DNA of 64,000 bases from a virus. The DNA lies in the IMG/VR virus record IMGVR_UViG_3300024324_000009, positions 62,001 to 126,000 of that record. One strand, given 5' to 3'. The notes under the pieces were generated by a model. That model was not told the origin of the DNA and ran no database searches. It worked only from the letters and a program-made list of their open reading frames with translations. How positions within the stretch are numbered: position 1 is the stretch's first letter; each line of letters opens with the position of its first letter. The translations under genes were made by a program, and so were the position numbers. Shown here piece after piece: positions 1 through 11,900 of this stretch.

Positions 1-1
1 T

Positions 2-2983
2 GAAGAGGCTCCGATTCCACCACCGACTGAAGAAAACGGAGGAGGATCGGGAGGTTCTAATCTCCCTCCTGAAGCAGGTATTCCGGGTGATAGTAATAAA
101 GCAGCAACCGGAGGAAACACTCTCACTGAAACACCTATGGACCTTGGTTCTAGTCCAATTAAAAGTGAAAACAGCAGAGGGTGGTATTGTCCTTTAGATA
201 CAGAAAAATTAAAAGGTGGAGATGGAGCCTTATATCTAACCAGTGCAGGCCAGATGAGAGCCACTAGACAAAATTTTTATGCTTCTATAGGATTTAATAT
301 TCCTGCTGGTTTTGCATCATATGACTCTAACTCTGATTCACACTTGCAGAGAGCAAGAAATTTAGCTTGTATTAGAAAAGTATATGTTAAAGGACAAATT
401 AAAGACGTTTCGCCAAGACGCAGAGGAGAAGGTAAGAAGTTTGGATACAATATGATGCACGGCTCTAATCCCATGTGTGTTATTAGTGGCCCTAGTCAAG
501 TTGAACAAAAGGCAGAAGCCAGCGTAACTATGACTATACTGATACAAAAGTTTTTGTTTAACTTTCTAGGTTATCAAGTACCTAAAGAATCTGGATATCC
601 TAGAGCTTGGCAGTATGGGAAAATGATAGTACAAAATGGGGAAGCATGGACACGGGGTGAAGCAGCAGGTGCATTAGAGAAGCAAGCAAAACTTAGAAAT
701 AGTGTCATTAATGGCAATGTAACAGAATCTAATAAAGACGCGACAGCAGATAAACTGGAATTTAATACCGGCATGTGTGCCATTCCCAATTTTGCTGCTA
801 TACCAATTAAATCTAATATTCAGAACTATGGACCTTGGAGTAGTGTTCCCGGTCTAGTAGAAAATATTTTGTTCAATAATCCGAACGTAGGAACCATAGA
901 ACCCTTGAATCAAACGATGGCAGATAATATGGTTGGAGGCATTGAGGTAGACTACCAAGAGAGTGCTGTTCCTTGGAACTTTGGAGGAATAGAGTATTTA
1001 GACTATGCTAAACTAACACTGGCTAGTGCAGCACTTAAAGGACAACAAGGTTTAGAGAAAGGTTCCTTTAGTGTTCCGGGTGTCCTATTGTCAGATGGAG
1101 CCCCTGTAAGCCTTGGTGGCTTAGTAGGAAACAGTGGACCAGTTGTTAATTCTATTAATGTTAGCATTAATGGTAATGGTGGCGTTAAAACCAATTATAC
1201 ACTTAGAACTTGGACAAATAAAGTAGGCTTTTACAATGAGTCTAGAGCCTCAGAAATAGCAGAATTTGGTAAAAGAGGCAATCAAATTAGACAACAAAAC
1301 GCTGACTTGCAAATAGCGGTAGCAAGCATTCCTACTCAGGTTCTTAATGCTGTAGACAGGGCCATGATAGCAAAAGAGGAAAAAGCTAAGGTAGACAAAA
1401 CAAGTCCTGTAGAAGCATTCGTAGGTTCTGCTACTCCTTGTATTAGAGATGGGGCTGAAATTACAGCACAAGCAACCTATGGACCGGGATGGAGTCAAAG
1501 ACCAAGCACAGCATCAGCACAGTCTGGTCCAGACGATACCTATCAGCACATTGCTAGGACCACCTTATACGATAAGGGTGAATTTGCTGCTAAAGAAATG
1601 CGACCAGAAACTTATAACTATCAATCAATGATGAGTTTAGATGGTATCATATCTCCTATCTCTTTTTATCCGACTCCTTATGGTTCTACTTTTTCTATTA
1701 CAAAATATGATAGAGCACACTGTCCCTACTGCAAAGGTGCAGGGCAATATTCATTTAATGTACGAGAACCACAAAGAAACACGGTAGATTTTCCTTCTTT
1801 AGATGAAATACCCGTAACAAATAAGAATGAAAAATGTCAGTTTTGCATCCCTAGTTCAGAGAAGCAGAAAGAAAGAGAACAAGGTGCAGACTTATCAGTA
1901 ACAATTAGACAGCCTCCTTATATTGTAGACTACGGGCCTGATTCTGAAATAGATGCTCAGGGAGACTCATGTAATGATTCAAAAACTTTAATTAACTATA
2001 CGACACTAACCCCTGTGGTTATGTCGTCTACCACTGGAGAATTTGCTGTTTCTGCTAATCGTCAAGATGGAGACTTGTGTGCTCATTCTATTAGGATGGT
2101 AGGGATAGGATGGCTACCTCCTGAAGACGACGAAGACGTTTTTATTGATAGTGCTCCAAATCGTCAGAAAAACTATTCAGACTACGATAATAGTTTTGTT
2201 TCTAATAATTCTAGTAATAACAATGTTGTTCAAGACGGTGAAGGACAACTTACTTCTGATGAAACCTTCAGAGCATCTAACAATGCTAGATTTATGGGAT
2301 TGAGAGGTCCGTTGATGTTACATAGTTGGGGATATGATTTAGACGGTTATCCTGTACCAAATGCTTCTGGTGATCCCAAGTACGATGAAGAAGGCAATAT
2401 ACTAGTAGACGATGGTGGCAATCCCGTTTATAGCAATCAAAAACTTTTGTCAGATGGTACTTATTCTGCACCATTTGCTACTCAAGAGTTTGCAAAAAAT
2501 TGGGCTAGTACTCCTAATACTTGGCCTGTAGGACCGATTGATTTAAGATGGAATGCTGCTGCTAAAGTGTGGACTGTTGGTGTAGAATATAGTGACGTAT
2601 ATGTTGTTCTTGAGAACGATCTAAATGGGACTGATCCTGTTAGAGCAATCTTAAAAGATGCAGCAGACCACACTAATCCTTTGCCAGATGGTTTTAGGAA
2701 GTTAGTTTTTGTACAAGACCCTAATGGAACTTTTTCAGCACCAAGAGGAACAACTTTGTATTCCAAATACAATGTTGACACAGGATACTATAATCCTATT
2801 TACAATACTACTACTTTTACTTCTGGTATAGTAATCGGTAACGGTGCTGCGACAGTTATAGTTAGTGAAGCAGAATATGACGTAGGATATGAAAATCCTT
2901 TAAACATAAATATTGCTGCGGGTAATCCTGCTATTTTTATGTTTATTAATGGACAATGGGTGATTCAATCAACATCGTGCTAA
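2..2983 (+). CDS. Large virion-type protein, 5' end outside the window
   Basis: The reading frame stays open from the first bases through the ATG at 137, and that ATG has no Shine-Dalgarno sequence, so the gene starts upstream and at least 993 residues are visible. The first ~45 residues are a Pro/Gly/Glu-rich linker. The body is rich in Asn, Tyr, Ser and Gly, as in extracellular fibre or tail proteins. Four cysteines in two C-x2-C pairs (the CPYCKGAG and CQFC motifs, encoded near 1720-1850) look like a zinc- or disulfide-held knuckle. No enzyme motif was recognised. It is followed 9 bases later by the 3030-residue gene and probably shares its mRNA. A structural role is inferred from size, composition and pairing. 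Confidence 0.75.
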   Translation, partial: EEAPIPPPTEENGGGSGGSNLPPEAGIPGDSNKAATGGNTLTETPMDLGSSPIKSENSRGWYCPLDTEKLKGGDGALYLTSAGQMRATRQNFYASIGFNIPAGFASYDSNSDSHLQRARNLACIRKVYVKGQIKDVSPRRRGEGKKFGYNMMHGSNPMCVISGPSQVEQKAEASVTMTILIQKFLFNFLGYQVPKESGYPRAWQYGKMIVQNGEAWTRGEAAGALEKQAKLRNSVINGNVTESNKDATADKLEFNTGMCAIPNFAAIPIKSNIQNYGPWSSVPGLVENILFNNPNVGTIEPLNQTMADNMVGGIEVDYQESAVPWNFGGIEYLDYAKLTLASAALKGQQGLEKGSFSVPGVLLSDGAPVSLGGLVGNSGPVVNSINVSINGNGGVKTNYTLRTWTNKVGFYNESRASEIAEFGKRGNQIRQQNADLQIAVASIPTQVLNAVDRAMIAKEEKAKVDKTSPVEAFVGSATPCIRDGAEITAQATYGPGWSQRPSTASAQSGPDDTYQHIARTTLYDKGEFAAKEMRPETYNYQSMMSLDGIISPISFYPTPYGSTFSITKYDRAHCPYCKGAGQYSFNVREPQRNTVDFPSLDEIPVTNKNEKCQFCIPSSEKQKEREQGADLSVTIRQPPYIVDYGPDSEIDAQGDSCNDSKTLINYTTLTPVVMSSTTGEFAVSANRQDGDLCAHSIRMVGIGWLPPEDDEDVFIDSAPNRQKNYSDYDNSFVSNNSSNNNVVQDGEGQLTSDETFRASNNARFMGLRGPLMLHSWGYDLDGYPVPNASGDPKYDEEGNILVDDGGNPVYSNQKLLSDGTYSAPFATQEFAKNWASTPNTWPVGPIDLRWNAAAKVWTVGVEYSDVYVVLENDLNGTDPVRAILKDAADHTNPLPDGFRKLVFVQDPNGTFSAPRGTTLYSKYNVDTGYYNPIYNTTTFTSGIVIGNGAATVIVSEAEYDVGYENPLNINIAAGNPAIFMFINGQWVIQSTSC

Positions 2984-2992
2984 GAGTAAAAT

Positions 2993-5900
2993 ATGAATAA
3001 TAAGTGTTGCAGAATAGTCAATGAAAATTCAGATCGTCCAATCGGTGATGACCCACTATACCTGTATCGTTTTGGGGAATGGCTTTGGAACCGCACATAC
3101 AATAATTTGGATAATGGACATACTCCACCGAGAGGTCATGCTGGATGGATGCCTATTATTATACGTGGTTATGAAGAAAACGTAGCTATTAGACCTTTAG
3201 CCCCTCCAAAAAATACAGGACTTGTAACTTTCGATCCGCTTAATTGTACAAATGATCAGTTTATTACCGATCCTACCAGAGTTGCGGACCCTAAATCTGC
3301 TTCTATAGATTGCCAATATTGTGAAGATTTTGGAAATGCTGTAGGATCACCTAGAGGCATTTCTCAATTAGGTGACGCTAAAAACAATAAAGTAAATACT
3401 GGTAATTACACTTGCTGCAATGGCAACTGTGACGTTAGGACTAATCAAATAGACGTAGATCATAATATTCCTTATGTTTTGCCACAGTATGTTGATCAAT
3501 GGGGAGACGATAAATATGAACTCAAGTGGCCCGATGTTTACAAAGGACTTAGCATAGAATGGGCCGCCTATCAAGGCAGAAAATGTGCATGGGAACTTCT
3601 ACCTACTATGGGTGAAATACCATATGATGCATCTACTAGTCAATACAACAATAAAAGAGACCATGAACTAGCCATAGAAAAAGCCAATATAGCTAACAGA
3701 ATGGCAGGAAACTTTATTGTATTTAAAATAGGTCCAAAAGCACAGTCCTATGATGATAGTGATGAGGCTATAGAGTGGTATAAAGATCAAATAAGGCCAT
3801 GTCTGGGAGAGTTTGGCTATATTAGCAACAGATTCAAAGATACTATTGATGTAGACCTACCAACTCCTGAAGAATTTACGGCTCCTTACGGCTTCAATGA
3901 TGGAACACAAGATAATGTCTTTATAGGAAGAAAGAAAAGAACTAGCTGGTGGAAATGGGATATCGAAGAGGCTCCTGTAGCTTGGTGTCTTAGACAAGAT
4001 AAAGATACTGTCTTAGGGACAGTTAACTATGTAACAGAAGAGGTTTTTAGTGAAGAACTTGGTCGAACAGAAGAAAGAATTACTCCGCAGTGGGATCATC
4101 AGTATTGGATACCTCCCGGTGATATATGGGTTGCTAAAATAGAACCAGACGAACCTCGAAACACCATGAGAGACGGCAAGACTGAGCAAGACGGCCAGCA
4201 GCGTTGTCCTTCCGGTGTCAAATTCATGGAGAGTGGCAATATGTATGTTTTGCCACACGATAGTTATGCTGTATATATTTCTTGTAATATGTATGAAAGA
4301 TTTTATGACGCTTATCAGTCTATAAAAGAAATTCCTACAATCAGACCCGAAGAAAGAATTTGGCAGGCAATGTACGCTGCTACCCATCCTTTAATAGACA
4401 AGGTAACTGTAGACTTACACAAGCCTTATACAATTAATACTGAAATAAAAGAGTACTTTAGTCCGGTAGATGACACAGCTACTCCTGTTAGCAGCGAAAG
4501 AACACAGCTGGGTAATTTTGCTAATCCTTACTATCAATTTATGAACTGGTTTGATAAAAAGTATATGACTAGTAGCAATCTTAATTTAATAGATAGTGAT
4601 ACGGACTTATGGAATACTCTAGTTTCTAAGTATGGTAGTTTTTACGATTCGTATCCAAGTCAATTTATAAAAGACATAACATTTGACAATCAAACACTAC
4701 CTGCGAATACACACTTAGGTGTAGACCTTGTGTACGACTTTCTTGTTGAGTCAGAAAGCGAATTAATACAAGGAAGAAGAAATCAACCTGATGTGCCAAA
4801 CTATCAAAACATGACAAATGCTGGCATAAATAGTACCTTTCAAGTAGGAGGATACACAGGAGCATCTATTGAGATCAATAGTCATTTTATAGAAAGAAAC
4901 AAACTGATTCCTGCAAATTTAGAAGAAGATGGAGTATGCCACAAATTAAGCAACCCCGCATTATTTTCTGATTGGAGAGCATTTAACGATAGTGTTTACA
5001 GAAGTGAATATTTACAGTCTGGGTGGCTATCATACGAAACTTACTATATAAGAAATGGAAACGGTACGAACAACCCTGAAACATACTGTCGTGAATGTGA
5101 TGAATATTCTAGTTATGCCAACTATGCTACAAGCAAATGTACAGAAGTTCAAAATTGTTTTTGCGATGAAGAAAGAGCAGTAGATGCTGGGCCGTGTTCA
5201 GGACAGGCTAAAAACATTGAAGATTGGACAATAAGAGACACTAGATACTATCCTGTTATAAACGATCCTAAAGCTACGCCTATATCTGTGGCTTTCCATG
5301 CTAATGGAGGTATATTTTATAGAGGTGCAAGTGATTCCGGTATAGTAAGATTCGGTGATCAGAACAGTAATATAGGAGAAAGAAAATTTAGGATCACCTT
5401 GGAAATGGAGAGTTTCGGTACTGATGCTGGTCGGACTTCTCCATTGGGTCTTAGGGTATATGCTTGTGATCTGTATGCATTACAGAGTAGTAGTCCAGAG
5501 ACATACCTTTGTCAGAGATTCCCTATAGTTGGACAACTACAAACTCCTACAATCAATACTGACAATGAGTGGCCTATACAAACTTCTCCAGCACAAGGTG
5601 GAAGATGGGAAACTCAACCAGCATATCTTCCGGGGTTAAGCACTAAATATGCTCCTAGCTTAAAAAAATATGGAGGCTTCAATAAAAAGGAAATAGAAGA
5701 AATGTTTCCCTATGGCTATGAGCAAATGGAAGACTACGAAAAAGAAGATAAAGTAGTTAAAGAAACGGTATATAATTATGATTCTAATAAGCCTTTTGGT
5801 TGCGGAAGTAGTGACTCAATGACATTTAAAAATTATGTTGAGACTAACTATGATTTAGAAATACAGACAGCCAGAGGATTGATGGATCATACTATATCTA

Positions 5901-8900
5901 TTTCTGAAGGAGGAACATTTACCGGAAGCAGAACAAAAGAAGACCCATTTGAACCATTAGATGTAGTTGTAAACGAAGACTATAAAAGATTTAAAACCTA
6001 TGTTCAGTATGGTCGGTCTAGTTTAAAAGACGAGAACGGCTATCTACTTAGTGCTGATTCGGATGGTGTCGCATGGGATGGAGGAGGAAATTGGACTTTA
6101 GATTGGATACCAGAAAACTCTAAAGGCAACACATATAATCTATCCGTTAGGTTAGCAAATCCATATTTGAGTAAGCTATTAGACACTGTGGGACACGAAG
6201 GAAATAGAAAATATTACCCGCCTGCATCAAACCCGAGAGCATGGTATGACAACCTAGATTACCTTGGAGGAACTTATGGCTATTGCGACAATCCAGACCA
6301 GTGGTATGATTATGGAGATCAAACTTCTAGGGTTACTGTCGTTGTTAGAGCAACACCTAAGCCTGTTACAGCTAAATTTGCTATGTTCCCACCTTCTCCT
6401 GTAGAATGTTTTGATAGGGTTCAGTTTACTAAAGACGGTCAAGTAAAACCCACTGATGACAAAGGCGTTATTCCTACATCTTACAAAAATCAATTACGAA
6501 GATCGGCTGGTCGATCATTATTACCCAAGTTGACTTTTAACAATATAGTCGATTGGGACAGTGGCCCTTTACCTTATGATCTAAGTGAATCTTTTCTAAT
6601 TAATGAAAAACAATCCAAGTCTCTGTCTTCATTATTTAGAAAAGTAAAAAACTTTACTGAAAACCGTAAATTTAAGATTGTTCTAGCAACTAGAGATGGT
6701 AAATTTTTCCAACTAGATGGCCTTCCAACTAGATATGAATCACAGAAAAAAACTTACGAAGGTTTTGGTCACTTTGTTCAAGTAGTTCGTGACGGCTCTG
6801 ATTATAATACATATTTACCCGGAGCGATACCTTTAGTGCAAAAGAAAACACTGGAAGATGTTACATGGGTGACAAAACCTAACACAAGGTTTACTGCAAA
6901 AATTAACAATACTTTAGAAAACTTTGATCCTAATTGGCCTCTTAATCTTAGGCTAACCACAGGCTATAGAATAGACCCTGTAAACAATACGTTAACATTC
7001 GCCGGAACAAGAATGTTTTTTGCTCTGTTTCCTAAAGTAGAAATTATTACTTTGCCTAGTCCTAGTGATGATATGGAAAACAATCCTCCTGTTGGCAGCA
7101 TAGTTAATTTTTTAAGAGGACCAGTAGGAACTTATTACAAATACGCAGATGCAGACGAAGCACCTTTTTCGTCTAAGTACGTTGTCTTTAATCCTAATGA
7201 TTATACATGGCAAAGATATTCTGATCTGCACTACGACTTTAACAATACTAGTTATATAGGATATGTTTATAACTCAATATTAAAAATCAACCCAATTACA
7301 TTCTATTTCTATCGTGACCCTCTGGGAGACAGAACTAAACAAGCAGAAGCAATTTGTACAGAAATGAGATTGAAGTCTTATTTGGTGGATGCTAGAGGTA
7401 AAAGGGTTTTTCCCGGTACTTTAAATGATCCTTGTATAGATTTATGTACAGACGGTGGGATAACTTTCATAAGAACAGAAACAGAATTAAAGTTTAAAAA
7501 TAATTTAAATGTTGATTGGTATGAGATAGATGATTTAAAAACTGAAATTTTATCTTCACATATCTATAAGCCAGAATGCGTAAATAACGAGAAAGATAGT
7601 TTTCTTAGCAACCGAAAGTATAGGTCTAAGTGGTCTGATCTTAAGGGTTTTGACGGAATTATTCTTGATCACAGCGAAGAAGAACAGTATGCTAGTAAAT
7701 ACTACCCTCCTACTAGATATGACAATGTATTTTATAAGATGCTTGTTGACAATGATAATCAGTCAGAAATACCTACTTCTAGAGGTGAAGAGAGACACCA
7801 CTCTATTGTACCATACGGAAACAAAGGCTCTGCTCCTTTCCGTTTCAACATACATCAAAAATACAATGTAGACTACGGAAATGATTTGGTCAACTCAGCA
7901 GAGATTAGTGGAGTACATAATTATTTCCCTTTCATGGACATCAATGATAAGGATTGGGGTTTAGGATATACCCCTGTAGATAAATTCTTTGTCCCAGAGG
8001 TTATAGAGCAAGATTTTGATGGACTAGTTGAGCCTAATCTTACAGAGGTAAAACAAGGGGCTCTTGGAGAATATCAAAGAACTAGACCCGATAAACAAAT
8101 TATATTAACTATTCCTGCTGATGCAACATTCACACAAACTATAGAATTTGCTACAAAAGCTGATACATATGTAATCTCAGATACTTTAAGAGCAGATACT
8201 CCGTTGTTTTATTTAGGAGAGATAGAGCAAGAAGATACAGAAAACTGTCCGGGTGATCTCGACATCCTTAAACCAGACCCATATCAAGGCAGAAACTATG
8301 GTAAAAATTTTGGAGGCACACTTGATATAGGCAGGCCTTATGATATAAGAAAAGGCACAATGCCTTTAGAGAACTGGAAACCAAAAAGTGCTTTTGCTAG
8401 ATGGACTAGATACTGCGATATTGATGAAGAAACTTGTGAAACTCAAAAGTGTATCACTTCAGGTCGTGGGTCAACAGAACTATATGGGGTTTACAAAATG
8501 TCAAACCCTACGAAACTAACTTATAGAGAACTTGCTGGTCAAGACTTCCTTGCTTTTATATCTTACAATGCTGGAATAGTTAATGGCATGAATGGTGTTA
8601 GGCCTCCAAAAATTTTAAGGTCTATACATAGTAAACAAGAAAACCCAGCCATAAAAAATGATATACTGTACTCTAAAGACAATACAGACCTTTGTAACGA
8701 CAGAGTAGTTCTACCTCCAGAATATCAATATCCTGATTGGGATACACAGGTTAACTCTACATTTTTGCAAGGAGTAAAAGATTTAGAAAAACTAAGTCTA
8801 ACATACGAACCTGCTGAACAACTAATAAAATCAGACCTGCTTGCTGAAGAGATGGTGTTTAGGGCTTTGTACGGAGAAAAAGAATTTGTCAATCGTACAT

Positions 8901-11900
8901 CTTTTAATGGGGACACTCTTTTAACTGCTGATCAAATCTTAAATTATGTAGACCCACAAATTGATGTAGACGAAATGCACAAGCAGATTTTATGGAGTTA
9001 CGACAGAGGAAGCAACAGCGATGTTAGTAGAGTGCAAACACAACACACATTTGGTGTTAATTCTAGATTAAGAGTGGGAGATAGAGCATCAGTTACATGG
9101 GGAGGAGTAAAAGTTGAAGCCGATATTACAGAAAACTCTACTAATACTTGGGAGGGAAGAGTTCTTAATTTAACTATAGAGTCATCACAAGGAACACAAA
9201 ATTATAGCGTTCCTATTTTTATGAGTAATGTAGTTTTTTCTGACATGATCAATGTTCTTGCAGGAGGAGAAGCCCCAACAGTTGATGATAATTCTACTAT
9301 TACATTAGTAGAACAAGGAGCCATAGTTCAACCAGAAAGAAAAACTAGAGTTGTTGATTGCTACAATGGTCAATGTTGCTTTGATCTTGAAGATAATCTT
9401 GGTATTGGAGGCGGCGACTATCAAAAGATTTTATTAACGGAATGCAAAAATATGGGGACTTGGAAATATTTTCTTTTACAAGTTCCGCGTCTACAAAGAT
9501 ACAACTGGAATGACACTTTTAATGTTTGTGAGCCAGATAACTTTATATACGGTCCTGATACATCTGCTTGTAAACCTTACAAATATGGATATTGTAATTT
9601 AACTCCAGAAGAATGTCCTCCTTGTACTGGCGAGCACCCTCCAGAAGAACTTGTTCTTGTAGAGAGTTTGGACAAAGACTATTACGTTACAGAAAACAAA
9701 TGGATTAATAATTATTTAGACACTGATGTAGAGAGATTTACTTATGATTACAAAAGTTGTAGAAACACTATAAGAAGCAATGGACATCTTTACAGACATA
9801 ACTACGAATATGCTGAACAGAAATTTTTTAGATTTGATCTTGCAGCTGAATTTAATGCTGCTGAATATAGATTAGCTATCGCCAATATAGATTGTTTTAA
9901 TTGCGGAGGTGGAGGTTGTCATTGTAGTGATCCGGGTACTGCAAATCGCCCCGGCACCTGCGTTGGGGTATGCGACTATCAACTAGAGGTTACGAGCAAC
10001 GATGAAGGACCGTGTAATACAAAATGCAAATATTCAGAACCTCGTGTTTCACTTGGCAGTGAGTGTTTTTGTAATGGTGCACCTGCATGTCCAAACGGCT
10101 CTGATCCTGATGGTTGCTACCCTTATGGATCAAGTGCTTGCCCTATAAGGTTCTCTCATCCTACTACTTTGACTCCAAACGAAGCCTGTGATAAGGCTTT
10201 CGCATTAGTACAATACGATACTTCATACTGGGGTTATTATGGATACGATTCTGCTGGTCAGCCGAGAGGTTGTGGAAGAGCTTGCTATCCTAGAGGAGAT
10301 TGCGATACTACTTATTTTTGTTTTATACAAGATTGTGAAAAATGCCCACAGTCTAATATGGGAGCAGCAGAATGTTACGACTCGCCACCCGGCCCTCCCG
10401 TTTGGAACTCCGAAGGTTATACATGGGGACGAACAGTTGTAGCCCCTTATGTCTCTTCTTGTGGAATAAGAGGTCAGGGTTTTACTGCTACTCCTTCCAA
10501 CGGCACCACTTGCTCCAGCGACAACTGTCCAGATTATTCTCAAACAGACGTATTTGAAACTAAAACAGTTTGGGAGTACAGTGAACCAGAAGTCGCTTAC
10601 GACACATACTTAAAAGACACTAAATATGGTGGCGGCAATAATAGAATTTGTAATTCAGGATCACAACCCGACTGTGTAACAACCCTGTTTTCTGTGACAC
10701 TAGACAACGATCAAGTACGAGTAAATTTTCCAAGTGGTGATATAGCATGGGCTAGTCAAGGAGGAATTGGTAGTAATGCGTGTGTAGGGCCAAGTCTTGA
10801 AACCACTAATGTGTCGTTGTGTACAGACACTAATTACCGTATAAGTGAAAGTAATTCAAACTTAGAAGTGAATATCTCTGACAATCTTGGCTATATATCT
10901 AACTATAGTAAAACCGATACTGTTGGATGCACAAATAATGTTAAAATAAATATGCCTCCACAAAGTCAAGAATGGGCCGTTAGAGACATAGACGGTCAGT
11001 GTATGGTTGGACACTGGATGGGTCAACATATTAATGAAAGTTTGGTTATCTCGCAAGGACAGAATGCATATGTTGTTTGTCAATCCAATCAGATCGCTGG
11101 ATCAGCTTGTGTTGGAAGATTGGAAATAGCAAATGCGGGTAGTACTTTTAATAGTCCTCCGGGTGGTGAGTGTCCCGAAGAAAAGGCTGAAGCAAGAGTA
11201 TATGGTGTTTGTGAAGGAACTCTAAGCGGTCCAGACTGTAACTCACCAGATGAATGTTCTTGGGGGGAAAGTAGTTGGTTTGAAGAACTAGAAGTATTAC
11301 ACAATGAATATAGAAAGAGATACAATAATGCTAATAGGAGCATACCAACGGAAAATATTATAGAAGGCTTGATTCCGGGCAGTGTCGGACCTTTACTGAC
11401 AAAGACATATCAAATCCCAGAAGGCACAGTAACTAGAGCAAATAAGGGGCCTTATGGAGTAACAACAGAAGATATGTATGCGTATGTTACTGTTGCATAC
11501 TATGACTATAAGTATAGAGCACCGCACAACCTAGATGATACGATCACCGAAACAAGACAGGCACAGGTCGCAGAACAAAACGGAACGGACTCTGTAACTG
11601 CTAGTTGCTACAAAGGTAGGCCTTTTACCAACGATCCAGCATTACAGACGTTGGACCCATTGAGAGGTTATTTTTATCATTGTAATGAGAGCAATACAGG
11701 AGACTGTGGAGAAGGAATTGGCTTTCCTTGGTATATTAGAGGAAGTTGGACATTTATGCCAAGTAGGTTAGCTTACAGATGTATAAACAGGGGTGTTGCG
11801 TATCCTAATTGGTATACTCCAGCAGTTTCACCCCATGGTTGTCGCCCTCAATTCGATGAAAGGTACGGTAGATATGACACTCCACCAACCAATTTTATGA